DNA of 64,000 bases from Prorocentrum cordatum. Taxonomy: Eukaryota > Sar > Dinophyceae > Prorocentrales > Prorocentraceae. Location: contig CAUYUJ010000680.1 in the NCBI GenBank assembly GCA_963575745.1, positions 22,501-86,500 on the forward strand, written 5' to 3'. The notes under the pieces were generated by a model. It did not search any database. It worked only from the letters and a program-made list of their open reading frames with translations, and was not told where the DNA came from. The number at the start of each line of letters is the position of its first letter. Position 1 is the first letter of the stretch. Positions 32,342 to 41,259 of this stretch are shown here, piece by piece. The position numbers and the translations under genes are program-made.

Positions 32342-33485
32342 CCCGCTCGCCTTTCCTCGGTCGCCACCCTCCTGTCTTCCGTTTTTCCCCCCCATTGCCC
32401 TCTCCTCGTCTCTCGTCCTTGCCCGTCGCGCGTCCCTCTCTCCCTTCGCACGTCCTCTCCCTTCCCCTTTCTTCGATGCACAGCCGCGAACGTATCAGCA
32501 TCAGAGGACAGGTGGCAGCAGAGGACACGTAGTTCGTGCGATTGCTTTCGTTTCACTCTGCGTCCGGTATCGGACCGGGCCTCGTGCTCATACGGGACAT
32601 TGTTTTGCCTTGCGTCCGTCTGCGGCAAACCCACGGCTCAATCGTTCAATCGGATTGCGATTGGCATTGCGACCGTTGTGATCAGTCATGGTTGCGCGCA
32701 GGCCGGGTCTTCGGAAGCTGCTATCGGATCCTGCAGGCGTTGGGCGCCAACCCATGGAATGTCTCGAGATCGTCGCTCTCTTGTGGCAGCCTCGAACGTA
32801 ACCCGTTGCGCGATATGCGACGTTCTCTTGTTGACGAGTGTGCCTATGACGATGTCCGTTCAAACTGTCCCCTGGTGCAAGTTGAAGGTCTCTTTTCAGA
32901 GGTGGTTATCATCATGTTAGCTTGGTTGTGTTGCTATATTCGGTTGCAGACGTATGCGCAGTGCAATGTCATGCCACCGATCGCCGAAGGAATGGATGCG
33001 ATCGACACACCATCTCCCAACATCGCGCTGATTGCCCAGGGGGGAAGTGCGATTTTGCAGATGAGGTCCTTCCCACAGCAGTGTTTGCACCGAGTGGCTC
33101 TTCTTTCCCTGCTCAGGACCCACATTTGGCTGCTCCCATTTTTTCGACGCGTGGGCCCCGGAAGTCCGGACAATTTCCCTGGGAACGGCTTCTCGTCCCG
33201 GATAATTTTTTGACGCTCGCGAGGCCCGGCGAAAACACCCGAAGGCCGAAACTTGCAAACATCCCGCCGGTCCAATATTTTTGGAACGTCGGATCTCAGG
33301 GGAATCGGCCCGACTCCCGGGTTCACGCCCGGTGGCCTGCTCTGTGCCCTGGCTGGCCCTTCCGAGCTGCTTTTTGCCCGTAGCCCGCCCAGGGCCCGCC
33401 TCGTGCCAGCTCCGTGCGCTGGCAGGGTTCTCTGGGCTGCGGCCTGGTGCGAAGGAGTAGGAGCAGGAGGAAGGGGGGCGGGACC
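32342..33485. other. No gene recognised
   Basis: About 1.1 kb of mixed sequence downstream of the LINE. It may include the LINE 3' UTR, but no poly-A or terminal repeat marks an end. Confidence 0.4.
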
Positions 33486-34268
33486 GAGGAGGAAGGAGGA
33501 GGAGGAGGAGGAGGAGGAGGAGGAGGAGGAGGATGAAGAGCAGGCGGGAGGGAGGGAGGAGGGAGGGAGGGAGGGAGGAGGGAGGGAGGTGAGGAAGGAG
33601 GAGGAGGAGAGGAGGAAGAGGAGGAGAAGAGGAGGAGGAGTAAGAGGAGAGGAGGATGAGGAGGAGTTGGACGAGGAGGAGGAGGAGGAGGAGGAGGAGG
33701 AGGAGGAATTGGAGGACGGCGAGGAGGAGGAGGAGGAGGAGGAGGAGGAGGAGGAGGAGGAGGAGGAGGAGGGAGGAGGAGGAGGAGGAGGAGGAGAGGA
33801 GGAGGAGGAGGAGGAGAGGAGGAGGAGGGGAGGAGGAGGAAGAGGAAGAGGAAGAGGGAGTGAGGAGGAGGAGGAGGAGGAGGAGGAGGAGGAGGAGGAG
33901 GAGGAGGAGGAGGGAGGGAGTAGGAGGAGGAGGAGGAGGAGGAGGGAGGGAGGAGGAGGAGGAGGAGGAGGGGGGAGGAGGAGGAGTTGGACGAGGAGGA
34001 GGAGGAGGAGGGGGGAGGAGGAGGAGGAGGAGGATTGGACGAGGACGGGGAGGAGGAGGAGGAGGAGGATGAGGAGGAGAGGAGGTTGAGGAGGAGGAGG
34101 AGGAGGAGGAGAGGAAAAGGAGGAAGAGGAGGAGGAGGAGGAGGAGGAGGAGAGGAAAGAGGAGAGGAAGAGGGAGGGAGGAGGGGGTAGGAGGAGGAGG
34201 AGGAGGGGAGGAGGAGGAGGAGCGGAGGAGGAGGCGAGGAGGAGGAGGAGGACGAGGACGAGGACGAG

Positions 34269-34303
<35 letters not shown>

Positions 34304-34462
34304 CGTGGGAGGGAGGGAGGGAGGGAGGGAGGGAGGGAGGGAGGGAGGAGGAGGGAGGAGGAGGAGGAGGAGGAGGAGGAGGAGACGGAGGGAGGGGGGG
34401 AGGGAGGGAGGGAGGGGAGGAGGGAGGGAGGGAGGGAGGGAGGGAGGGAGGGAGGGAGGGAG
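33486..34462 (+). repeat. (GGA/GAGG)n block bordering the tandem array
   Basis: Nearly 1 kb of almost pure purine: GGA and GAG triplets, GGGA tetramers (34310-34350, 34425-34460) and a GAC/GAG patch (34246-34305). It ends exactly where the 14.2-kb array begins. Reading frames here are compositional. Confidence 0.97.
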
Positions 34463-34539
34463 GGGTACGGCCGACCAGGAGGGGATACCGGTATCCGACC
34501 TCATACCCTTCTCTTTCTTTCATATCATCTTGTGACCTT

Positions 34540-34735
34540 CCAGGGCCCTCCTCCCTCCTTCTCCTCTCGCTCCACTTCCTTCTCCTCCTCCTCCCCCCTC
34601 TCCTCCTGCCTCTCCCTGCTCCTGCTCCTCCTCCTCCTCCTGCCTCTCACTGTCACTGCTCCTGCTCCTCCTCCTCCTTCCTCCTCCTCCCCCCCTTCGC
34701 CTCCCCCTCCTTTTCTTCCTTCAGCCTGGTTTTCG
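34540..34735. repeat. CT-rich stretch (unit copy 1)
   Basis: Pyrimidine-rich CTCCTC/TGCTCC words. Counterparts lie at 48768-48945 and 63042-63200; the third is about 25 bases shorter. Confidence 0.85.
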
Positions 34736-34747
34736 GGGTCTCCAGAC

Positions 34748-35365
34748 CTTGGGATTTTTAAAAATTTTAAAAATTTTAAAAAGTTTCAAAATTTACAACA
34801 CTTTTGAATTTTTAAAATTTTTAAAAAAATTTAAAAGTTTGGGGGGTCCGGAGTTTCTGGGGGGTCCTGGCCGCCTGGTTTGCGGATTTCCCAGGCCCTG
34901 GGATGTTTAGAAATTTTAAAAATTTTAAAAATTTTAAAAAAATTTAAAACACTTTTGAATTTTTTTTTAAAATTTTTAGAAAAATTTAAAAGTTTGGGAG
35001 GTCCGGAGTTTCTGGGGGTCCTGGCCGCCTGGTTTGCGGATTTCCCAGGCCCTGGGATGTTTAGAAATTTTTTTAAAAATTTTAAAAATTTAAAACACTT
35101 TTGAATTTTTAAAATTTTTAAAATTTTAAAAATTTAAAAGTTTGGGAGGTCCGGAGTTTCTGGGGGGTCCTGGCCGCCTGGTTTGCGGATTTCCCAGGCC
35201 CTGGGATGTTTAGAAATTTTAAAAATTTTAAAAATTTTAAAAATTTAAAACACTTTTGAATTTTTAAAATTTTTAAATTTTTTAAAAATTTAAAAGTTTG
35301 GGAGGTCCGGAGTTTCTGGGGGGTCCTGGCCGCCTGGTTTGCAGATTTCCCAGGCGACTCCCCCC
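34748..35365. repeat. AT-rich/GC-rich alternating 150-bp tandem repeats (copy 1)
   Basis: Four units, each a ttttaaaaattt-type AT block of about 90 bp joined to a conserved GC block (ggtccggagtttctgg, tcctggccgcctggtttgcg, gatttcccaggc). GC blocks start at about 34845, 35000, 35148 and 35303. The AT parts are short inverted repeats of ttttaaaa. No promoter or replication function is shown, although such blocks would melt easily in a GC-rich genome. Confidence 0.9.
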
Positions 35366-35454
35366 CAGGCGTGTAACGGTGCAGTTTAACAGAAACGGTC
35401 TTCAAGATTTTCTGCTACCTCTGGGAGGTTGGATTGGACCCCGACTCCGAACCC

Positions 35455-35822
35455 AACGCCGACGACGCCGCCGCCGCCGACGACGACGACGGCGGCGGCG
35501 GCAGCGGCGGCGACGGTGGTGGCGGCGGAGGCGGCAGCGGCGGCGGCGACGACGACGACGACTACGGTCGATCGCCGGCGGTGTCCGATTCGTCCCGCGT
35601 GGCCCGGACCGCCACCGGGGACTCGAGCTGCGACCGGAAGGGCCGCTACCGGAAGGTGCGCTGTCGGCACCCCGCGGGCCGCTACCACCTCTCGTCGTCG
35701 CCGCCGCCGCCGTCGTGGTCGTCGTCGTCGTCGTCGTCGCCGTCATCGTCGTCGTCGTCGTCGCCGCCGCCGCCGCCGTCGTCGTCGTTGCGGTCGTCGT
35801 CGTTGTGGATGTCGTCGTCGTG

Positions 35823-35857
<35 letters not shown>

Positions 35858-35891
35858 GGTCGTCGTCGGCGGCGCCGTCGTCGTCGTTGCG

Positions 35892-35947
<56 letters not shown>

Positions 35948-36020
35948 GGTCGTCGTCGGCGGCGCCGTCGTCGTCGTCGGCGGCGCCGTCGTCGTCGTTG
36001 CGGTCGTCGTCGTTGCGGAT

Positions 36021-36070
<50 letters not shown>

Positions 36071-36225
36071 GGTCGTCGGCGGCGTCGTCGTCGGCGGCGG
36101 CGGTGGCGGCGACGGCGGCGCCGTCGGCGGCGGCGGTGGCGGCGACGACGGCGGCGTCGTCGTCGGCGGCGGCGGCGACGGCGACGACGACGACCACGAC
36201 CACGACGACAACGACGACGGCAGGG
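35455..36225. repeat. (TCG/GAC/GGC)n trinucleotide block (copy 1)
   Basis: About 770 bp of GAC, GGC, TCG, GCG triplets with a short complex insert (35570-35690). All three plus frames and two minus frames are open for more than 170 codons because the triplets contain no stops. No frame is preferred. Confidence 0.9.
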
Positions 36226-36234
36226 CTCTCGGGA

Positions 36235-37210
36235 GAGGCATTTTAGATAGGGCGATCCCTATAAAACGGAGGGCATTTTCGATAGACCGGTCTCCCTAAA
36301 ACGGGATGGAATTTTAGGGGGACCGGTCCCCTTAAAACCGGATGGAATTTTAGGGGGACCGGTTCCCCTAAAAATGGCCCCTATTTTAGGGTGACCGCCA
36401 CCCTCGGCTGATGGCTCGAAATGTCCGTTCGGGCGCCCCGTATAGGCACACTCTTGGAGTCAGCTTGGGGAGCCTCTTAGGCCGTTTTGGAGGCGGCATG
36501 GGCCGTCTTGGGGCCTTCTTTGGCCGTCTCAGAACCATCGTTGAGACCTCTTGAGCCGTCTTGGAGCGATCTCGGGGGTGCATCTTGAGGTGTTTTGCAG
36601 GCCTCTTGGGAGAGGCATTTTAGAGATAGAGATCCCTATAAAACGGGGGGGGGGGGGCATTTTCGATGGACCGGTCTCCCTAAAACGGGATGGGATTTTA
36701 GGGGGACCGGTCTCCCTAAAACGGGATGGGATTTTAGGGGGACCGGTCCCCCTAAAACCGGATGGGATTTTAGGGGGACCGGTCCCCCTAAAAATGGCCC
36801 TTATTTTAGGGTGACCGTCATCCTGGGCTGAGGGCTCGAAATGTCGGTTCGGGCGCCCCGTCTGGGCACACTCTTGGAGTCGGCTTGGGGAGCCTCTTAG
36901 GCCGTTTTGGAGGAGGCGGCATGGGCCGTCTTGGGGCCTTCTTTGGCCGTCTCAGAACCATCGTTGAGACCTCTTGAGCCGTCTTGGAGCGATCTTGGGG
37001 GTACCTCTTGAGGTGTTTTGCAGGTTTCTCGGGAGAGGCATTTTAGATAGGGCGATCCCTATAAAACGGAGGGCATTTTCGATGGACCGGTCTCCCTAAA
37101 ACGGGATGGGATTTTAGGGGGACCGGTCCCCCTAAAATCGGATGGGATTTTAGGGGGACCGGTCCCCCTAAAAATGGCCCCTATTTTAGGGTGACCGCCA
37201 CCCTCGGCTG
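36235..37210. repeat. 36-bp repeats with 26-bp palindromic core (copy 1)
   Basis: The core is a palindrome whose left half is TTTTAGGGGGACC. Perfect cores lie at 36732-36757, 36768-36793 and 37148-37173, with near-perfect cores at 36312-36337, 36348-36373, 36696-36721 and 37112-37137. Neighbouring cores are 36 bp apart. Related shorter palindromes (tttagatagggcgatcccta) begin each of three superblocks (about 36235, 36608, 37030). The superblocks also share about 200 bp of gccgtcttgg-type sequence. Confidence 0.92.
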
Positions 37211-37259
37211 TTGAGTCCTTGTTAACCGAGGCCCCTCTTAAGCCGTCCCTGCTCCAGGG

Positions 37260-38797
37260 ATGAAGCGGCCTGCTGCCGCCCCGCCCGCCGCTGCGGCCCC
37301 CGCTGCGGCCCCCGCGCCGCCGTGGAAGGTGGCGGGCCCTAGGTCCAGTCGGCGCTGCAACGATGAGTTGCGGACGTCCTACCAGAACCTCCTGAAGGAG
37401 GGAGGCGGATCCAAGCAGGACCGCTTCCGAGCCAGGGCTTGGCTTGCAAAGGACAAGGCCAAGCAGAAGCAGAGCAACAGCCACCTGGCCAAGGTGAGGC
37501 GCAGCCGGCAGAAGAAGACGCAGCAGGCCAAGAAGGCCCACGGACGCACTTCCTTCGGAGACCTCGGCCATGTTTTGGCCGCCCTGCTGCTCGCGCGCCT
37601 GGCCCTTGCGGGCCTGGTGGAGCAGACGTGGGCAAAGCTCACCCCGCGGCTGGAGGCAGCCCTACGGTTCACGCGCACCCACCTCAGCGTCAAGCTTGGC
37701 GAGAAGAGCGCCGAGGCCTACAAGCTCCTGGCTTCGACGGCGCTCCCGCGGCGGGCGGCGATCGTGGCCGCCGTGGAGTACGGGCGCAACTCGGGCAAAG
37801 CCAAGGACCAACCAGCCACAACTGCGGGAAATTCATATCTTGCCTTTTCCGAAGGGGGGCATCGTCTTCGACGCCCGTATCGAGAGATGGTTGAATCGGT
37901 GGACTCTCTCGGTTTGGGCAAGTAGTGCGGCTCCCCCGGTTGTGGCTGGTCGGGAGGACATGGTGGAAGCTTTGCTGCAGCCCGGGTGTCCGCGGGATGC
38001 CATGGACAAGCTCTTCCCGAACCTGCGCAAGGTCAGCACGACACAAAACGTGGACGCTCTGTCCGTGACGAGCCTCCACGTGGCCTCCTACATGGAGAAC
38101 GTGCTCTGGATCCTGAAGAAGGACGTCGATCTCGAGGAGGGCAAGCTGATCGGCTCGAAGACTGTGCTCCGATGCACGCGCGTGTGCTCGGCTGCCAGGC
38201 TTCTGGTTCCGCACGTGACGATCTGGCTCAAGCACCTGGGGTGCCTGGACCCAGAGGCGCACGGCGAGCTGGTGGCTCACGCGAAGGGACACTTGGGGAC
38301 GAACTCACGGGAGTTCTTCGCCGGGGAGGCCGCCCGCCACGCGGTGGACGACGCCGCGCGCCTCTTGACGGAGCGCGCAAAAGAGACCACTCTGACCGAC
38401 GGGCAAGGCCCGCTTCGGCACGGCCGAGAGCCTCGCCGAGGCCGCCGCGGACCCGATGAACCTCATCATCTGGGCCTGCCAGGCGCTGATCGTCCTCGGC
38501 AACGCTGCACTGCTCACTGACGAGGACCTCCCGCTGACGGAAAAGCCCAAGGGGTGGTCTCACTGGAGGTGGACCACCGCCGGCCGCGCGAGCAAGGGCC
38601 CGGAAAAGCTCGCCCCCCCAGAGGAAGGGCCCCGCGGCGACGAGGCGCTCGCGGAGAGCGACGACAGCGCCGAGGGCGTCAGCGCCGAGGGCGAGCCCGG
38701 GCGCCGGCCGCCCGGCGGCGGCCTCTGCGCCTACGCCGCAAGCCCGCTCTCCCAGAGAGGCCGCGAGCAGAGGCAGCCCGCCGCCCGGCGCAGGTGA
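37260..38797 (+). pseudogene. Basic Ala/Lys-rich hypothetical protein, frameshifted (copy 1)
   Basis: The ATG at 37260 starts MKRPAAAPPAAAAPAAAPAP, then a Lys/Arg-rich helix (residues about 60-100, AKQKQSNSHLAKVRRSRQKK) and a hydrophobic stretch (LAALLLARLALAGLV, near 103). The frame ends at 37925, but a second frame from about 37815 continues with good codon bias (GGIVFDARIERW ... VDALSVTSLHVASYMENVLW). A two-base deletion near 38400 relative to copy 2 then moves the reading to the frame ending at 38797 (NLIIWACQALIVLGNAALL and an acidic, Pro/Gly-rich tail). No known family was recognised. Introns could explain the first shift, but not the second. Confidence 0.55.
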
Positions 38798-39368
38798 GCT
38801 CCGCGAGCTCCGCTAACGCCCAGGACCGGCTCGCGCCCCCAGCGGGCGGCGACAGAAAATATCATCATCATCGTCTGCATCACCTACAGGAGCCCCCAGA
38901 GAATATTCGCGTCTGGTAACTTTCTCTGGAAGCCACTGGAGACTTGTCGGTGCATTTGTCGTCCGAACTGAGGCTTCCGCCCGCCGCCGCGCCTGCTGGG
39001 CCCGCCAGTGTCCACTCGGGGTATTTGGGATCACTTAATAAATTTTGACCGCCCGAGAACACCGCCGGGGGGCGCCCCCCGGCGGCGCCAGGGGCCCCGG
39101 GGCCCGATAGTTGCGCACCGAACCACTTAGCATAAACAAGTCGTCCTTGCGCTTCTTCCTGACACCACGTGGTTCTCTCTGATGCCTTCAGGTTTCCCTT
39201 TGGTAGTTCCAGTGCCATCCGGGCGCTTCCGAGCCGCGATGACACGCGGTGGCTGCCTGGCCTCAATGTGTTCCAGAACAACAACAACAGAACAGTATCG
39301 GCTTGAGACCCGCGCGTCGCCTGCCGCGCGGATCCTAGCACCTCCTCCACGCCGCGCGCGGGCGCGCG
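38798..39368. other. Intergenic; GC palindrome 39062-39085 and conserved box (copy 1)
   Basis: Contains a perfect 24-bp palindrome (ccgccggggggc and its complement) at 39062-39085. The stretch 39035-39135 resembles 40985-41090, upstream of the glycosyltransferase: tttgacc-cccgag, ggcgccag-ggc-c-ggggcc, gcgc-ccaaacca. A repeated upstream box before two genes could be a promoter or RNA-processing region, which is inference. Confidence 0.5.
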
Positions 39369-39857
39369 ATGTCGGGCGCGCCCGCCCCCCCGGCGCTCGC
39401 CGAGGGCAACGGCAGAGTGCCGCCGCCAAAGCCCCCCCCCAAGGCCTTGGCGGCTCATGCTCCAGCGGGCACAGCGCCCGCGCCGAAGCTTCCATCGGAG
39501 GTTCAGGGCTGCGCCTCTCAGGGTAAGGCGCCGCCGCCGAAGCCCCCCCCCAAGGGCAGGGCGGCTCGCGCCCCGGAGAGCACGGCGCCGCCGTCGAAGC
39601 CACCACCCCAGGCCCTGGTCGAGACCAGCGGGCAGCAGAGCGCCGCCGCCGCCGCGGCCGCCACGGCGACCCCTTGGAAAGCGCCGCCCCCCCTCAAGGC
39701 CTGCGCAGCTCGCGCCCTGGAGAACGCGGTAGCGCCGCGGCCGAAGCCACCGCCCAAGGCTTTGATCGGGAAGGCGCCGCCGAAGGAGTGCGGCTGCTGC
39801 GCCCGCCTCCGCGCCGAGCTGGCCGAGGCTGGCGGGCCGCGCAATGTGGCGCGTTAA
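39369..39857 (+). CDS. Proline-rich repeat protein, 162 aa (copy 1)
   Basis: The ATG at 39369 gives a protein built on repeats of K(A/P)PPPKPPPKA-like segments at about residues 17, 53, 77, 115 and 135, separated by Ala-rich linkers, with a CGCCARLRAELAEA helix near the C-terminus. No transmembrane segment, signal or catalytic motif is visible, so a low-complexity or scaffold role is only a guess. Between copies 1 and 2 there are three base differences in the whole ORF, all in third positions and all synonymous, the best evidence that this frame is used. It may splice onward to the coiled-coil frame that follows. Confidence 0.6.
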   Translation: MSGAPAPPALAEGNGRVPPPKPPPKALAAHAPAGTAPAPKLPSEVQGCASQGKAPPPKPPPKGRAARAPESTAPPSKPPPQALVETSGQQSAAAAAAATATPWKAPPPLKACAARALENAVAPRPKPPPKALIGKAPPKECGCCARLRAELAEAGGPRNVAR

Positions 39858-39934
39858 TAGTCGGTTGGGGTATTGGGGCGGGGCAGGATTCGGTGGGGCG
39901 GCGCGGGGCGCGAGAGTATTCTTTTCCCCGACGA

Positions 39935-40340
39935 GGCCCTCAGCGACCGCGAGGTGAACGCGGACCTCCTCGAGTTCGAGGAGGGCGCGCACAGGCGGAC
40001 GCTGGCGGAGTGCGAGCGCCTGCGCGGGCTGCTCGCCGAAGCCAATGCGAAGGCAAAGGCGGCTGGTGAGCTGGCGGCGGCGATGAGCAGCATCTCGGGG
40101 ATCCCGCTCCCTCAGGCTCGCGACACCAACGGGTCAACGGTTGGAGTGGTTAGCCTGGGCGAGCGGGATCCCGCAGGCGCCGCCGCTGCTGTGGCCGCCG
40201 CCGCCGCCGCCCCCGCGGAGGGCGCGCGCTTCGCGCGCGCGCGGGAGCCGGGACCCGCCGCCGCCGCCGCTCGGGAGCGACGAGAGCTCGGACGAGAGCT
40301 TCTGAAGGCGCGGCCCGCCGCGCCCACCGCAGACATGGCC
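39935..40340 (+). CDS. Coiled-coil ORF or downstream exon (copy 1)
   Basis: The frame open from 39873 to 40760 has no ATG at its start (it opens at TTG). Coding bias is strong from about 39935: DREVNADLLEFEEG, LAECERLRGLLAEANAKAKAAGELAAAMSS, a charged heptad-like helix, then an Ala-rich segment and RERRELGRELLKARP to about 40320. Beyond that the composition stops looking coding. The preceding ttttccccgac...ccctcag could be a 3' splice site, joining it to the proline-rich ORF 80 bp upstream. The frame and protein are identical in copy 2. Confidence 0.45.
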
Positions 40341-41259
40341 TGCTTGCGATTGCGAGTATATCTTCCGCGCCCGTGCGATATGCAGACCGCTCGTTTGTGC
40401 CGAGCGTTACGCCCCAATGCTGGCGCATGTGGTCTTCCTCTCCTTATCCCGCTCAATGCCATCCTCGAACGTCTTTCATCCAATGGCCTCCGGCTTATCC
40501 CGCCAATGCGCCTGGGGAGCGCGTCCGAGTCTTCAGAGGTGCTCCATGAGATTTCTCAAGATTTCTCAGAGGCTACCAGGATGTCAGTTTTGCGGCCTCT
40601 CCCGCGCTTCGTTCAGGTTTCGCGATTGCGTGCGCCGCGGCACATTTCGGAATTATATTGCCAGAGCCCTTGGGCGCATTGCCGCGCCCCCGCCCTTCCC
40701 CCCCCCCCCCCCCGGGGATGCGCGCGCGCGCGCGGCATGCGATATCTGAAGAGCGCTTAGGCGCATCTGAGGGGGGGGGAGGGGGCTCCTTTGTGCTTCG
40801 GGGCTCTTGGGAGCTTCTTAAAGACCTCTCGAGGGGTTTCTGGTAGCTCAGCGGGCACGCCTCGGGACGTTCCCAAGAGAGGGGGGGGTGGGGGCGGGCG
40901 GGTGGGCGGGGCGGAGGGTAGCGATTAGGCGGGATGGTTTCATCTTGGAAGGTTATCGAGAAGTCGGCCTGAATGTCTAGGATCGTTTTATCGATTTCGA
41001 CCATCCGAGGGCCCCTCCAGAGATCACCCCCCCAGCGGCGCCAGAGGCTCTGGGGCCAGAGAACAGCGCGCCAAACCATTTTTTATGAAAAAGTGTGCCC
41101 TTGCACGTTTTGGTCGCTGTGGGGCGGTTAACCGACGACTTTGCACCGTCGGCCTGGTTGAGTGCGCCCGTGGCCGTTCTGGCTCAAGGCCGTCACCTTT
41201 CCCGATGTGAACCTAGTTCTCTCTGGGATTCCGACGCAGCTGGCGCCCCGTCGGCAGTA
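40341..41259. other. Intergenic, no gene recognised (copy 1)
   Basis: Contains a C-run (40697-40713), a CGCGCG run (40719-40733) and the conserved box at 40985-41090 shared with 39035-39135. The ORF of the next gene extends upstream to a GTG at 41095, but no ATG precedes 41260 in frame. Confidence 0.45.

Noticed and set aside
35298-36299. Val-, Arg-, Ser/Asp- and Thr-rich ORFs of 270-330 codons in the TCG block
   Set aside because: Five frames are open simultaneously because TCG, GAC and GCG triplets contain no stops in any phase.
36300-36400. TTTTAGGG words as telomere repeats
   Set aside because: They occur only inside the 36-bp palindromic unit and are not tandem heptamers.
38880-39992. 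370-codon minus-strand ORF opposite the proline-rich gene (and at 53198-54310)
   Set aside because: Shadow of the GC-biased plus-strand gene; the plus frame shows purely synonymous variation between copies.
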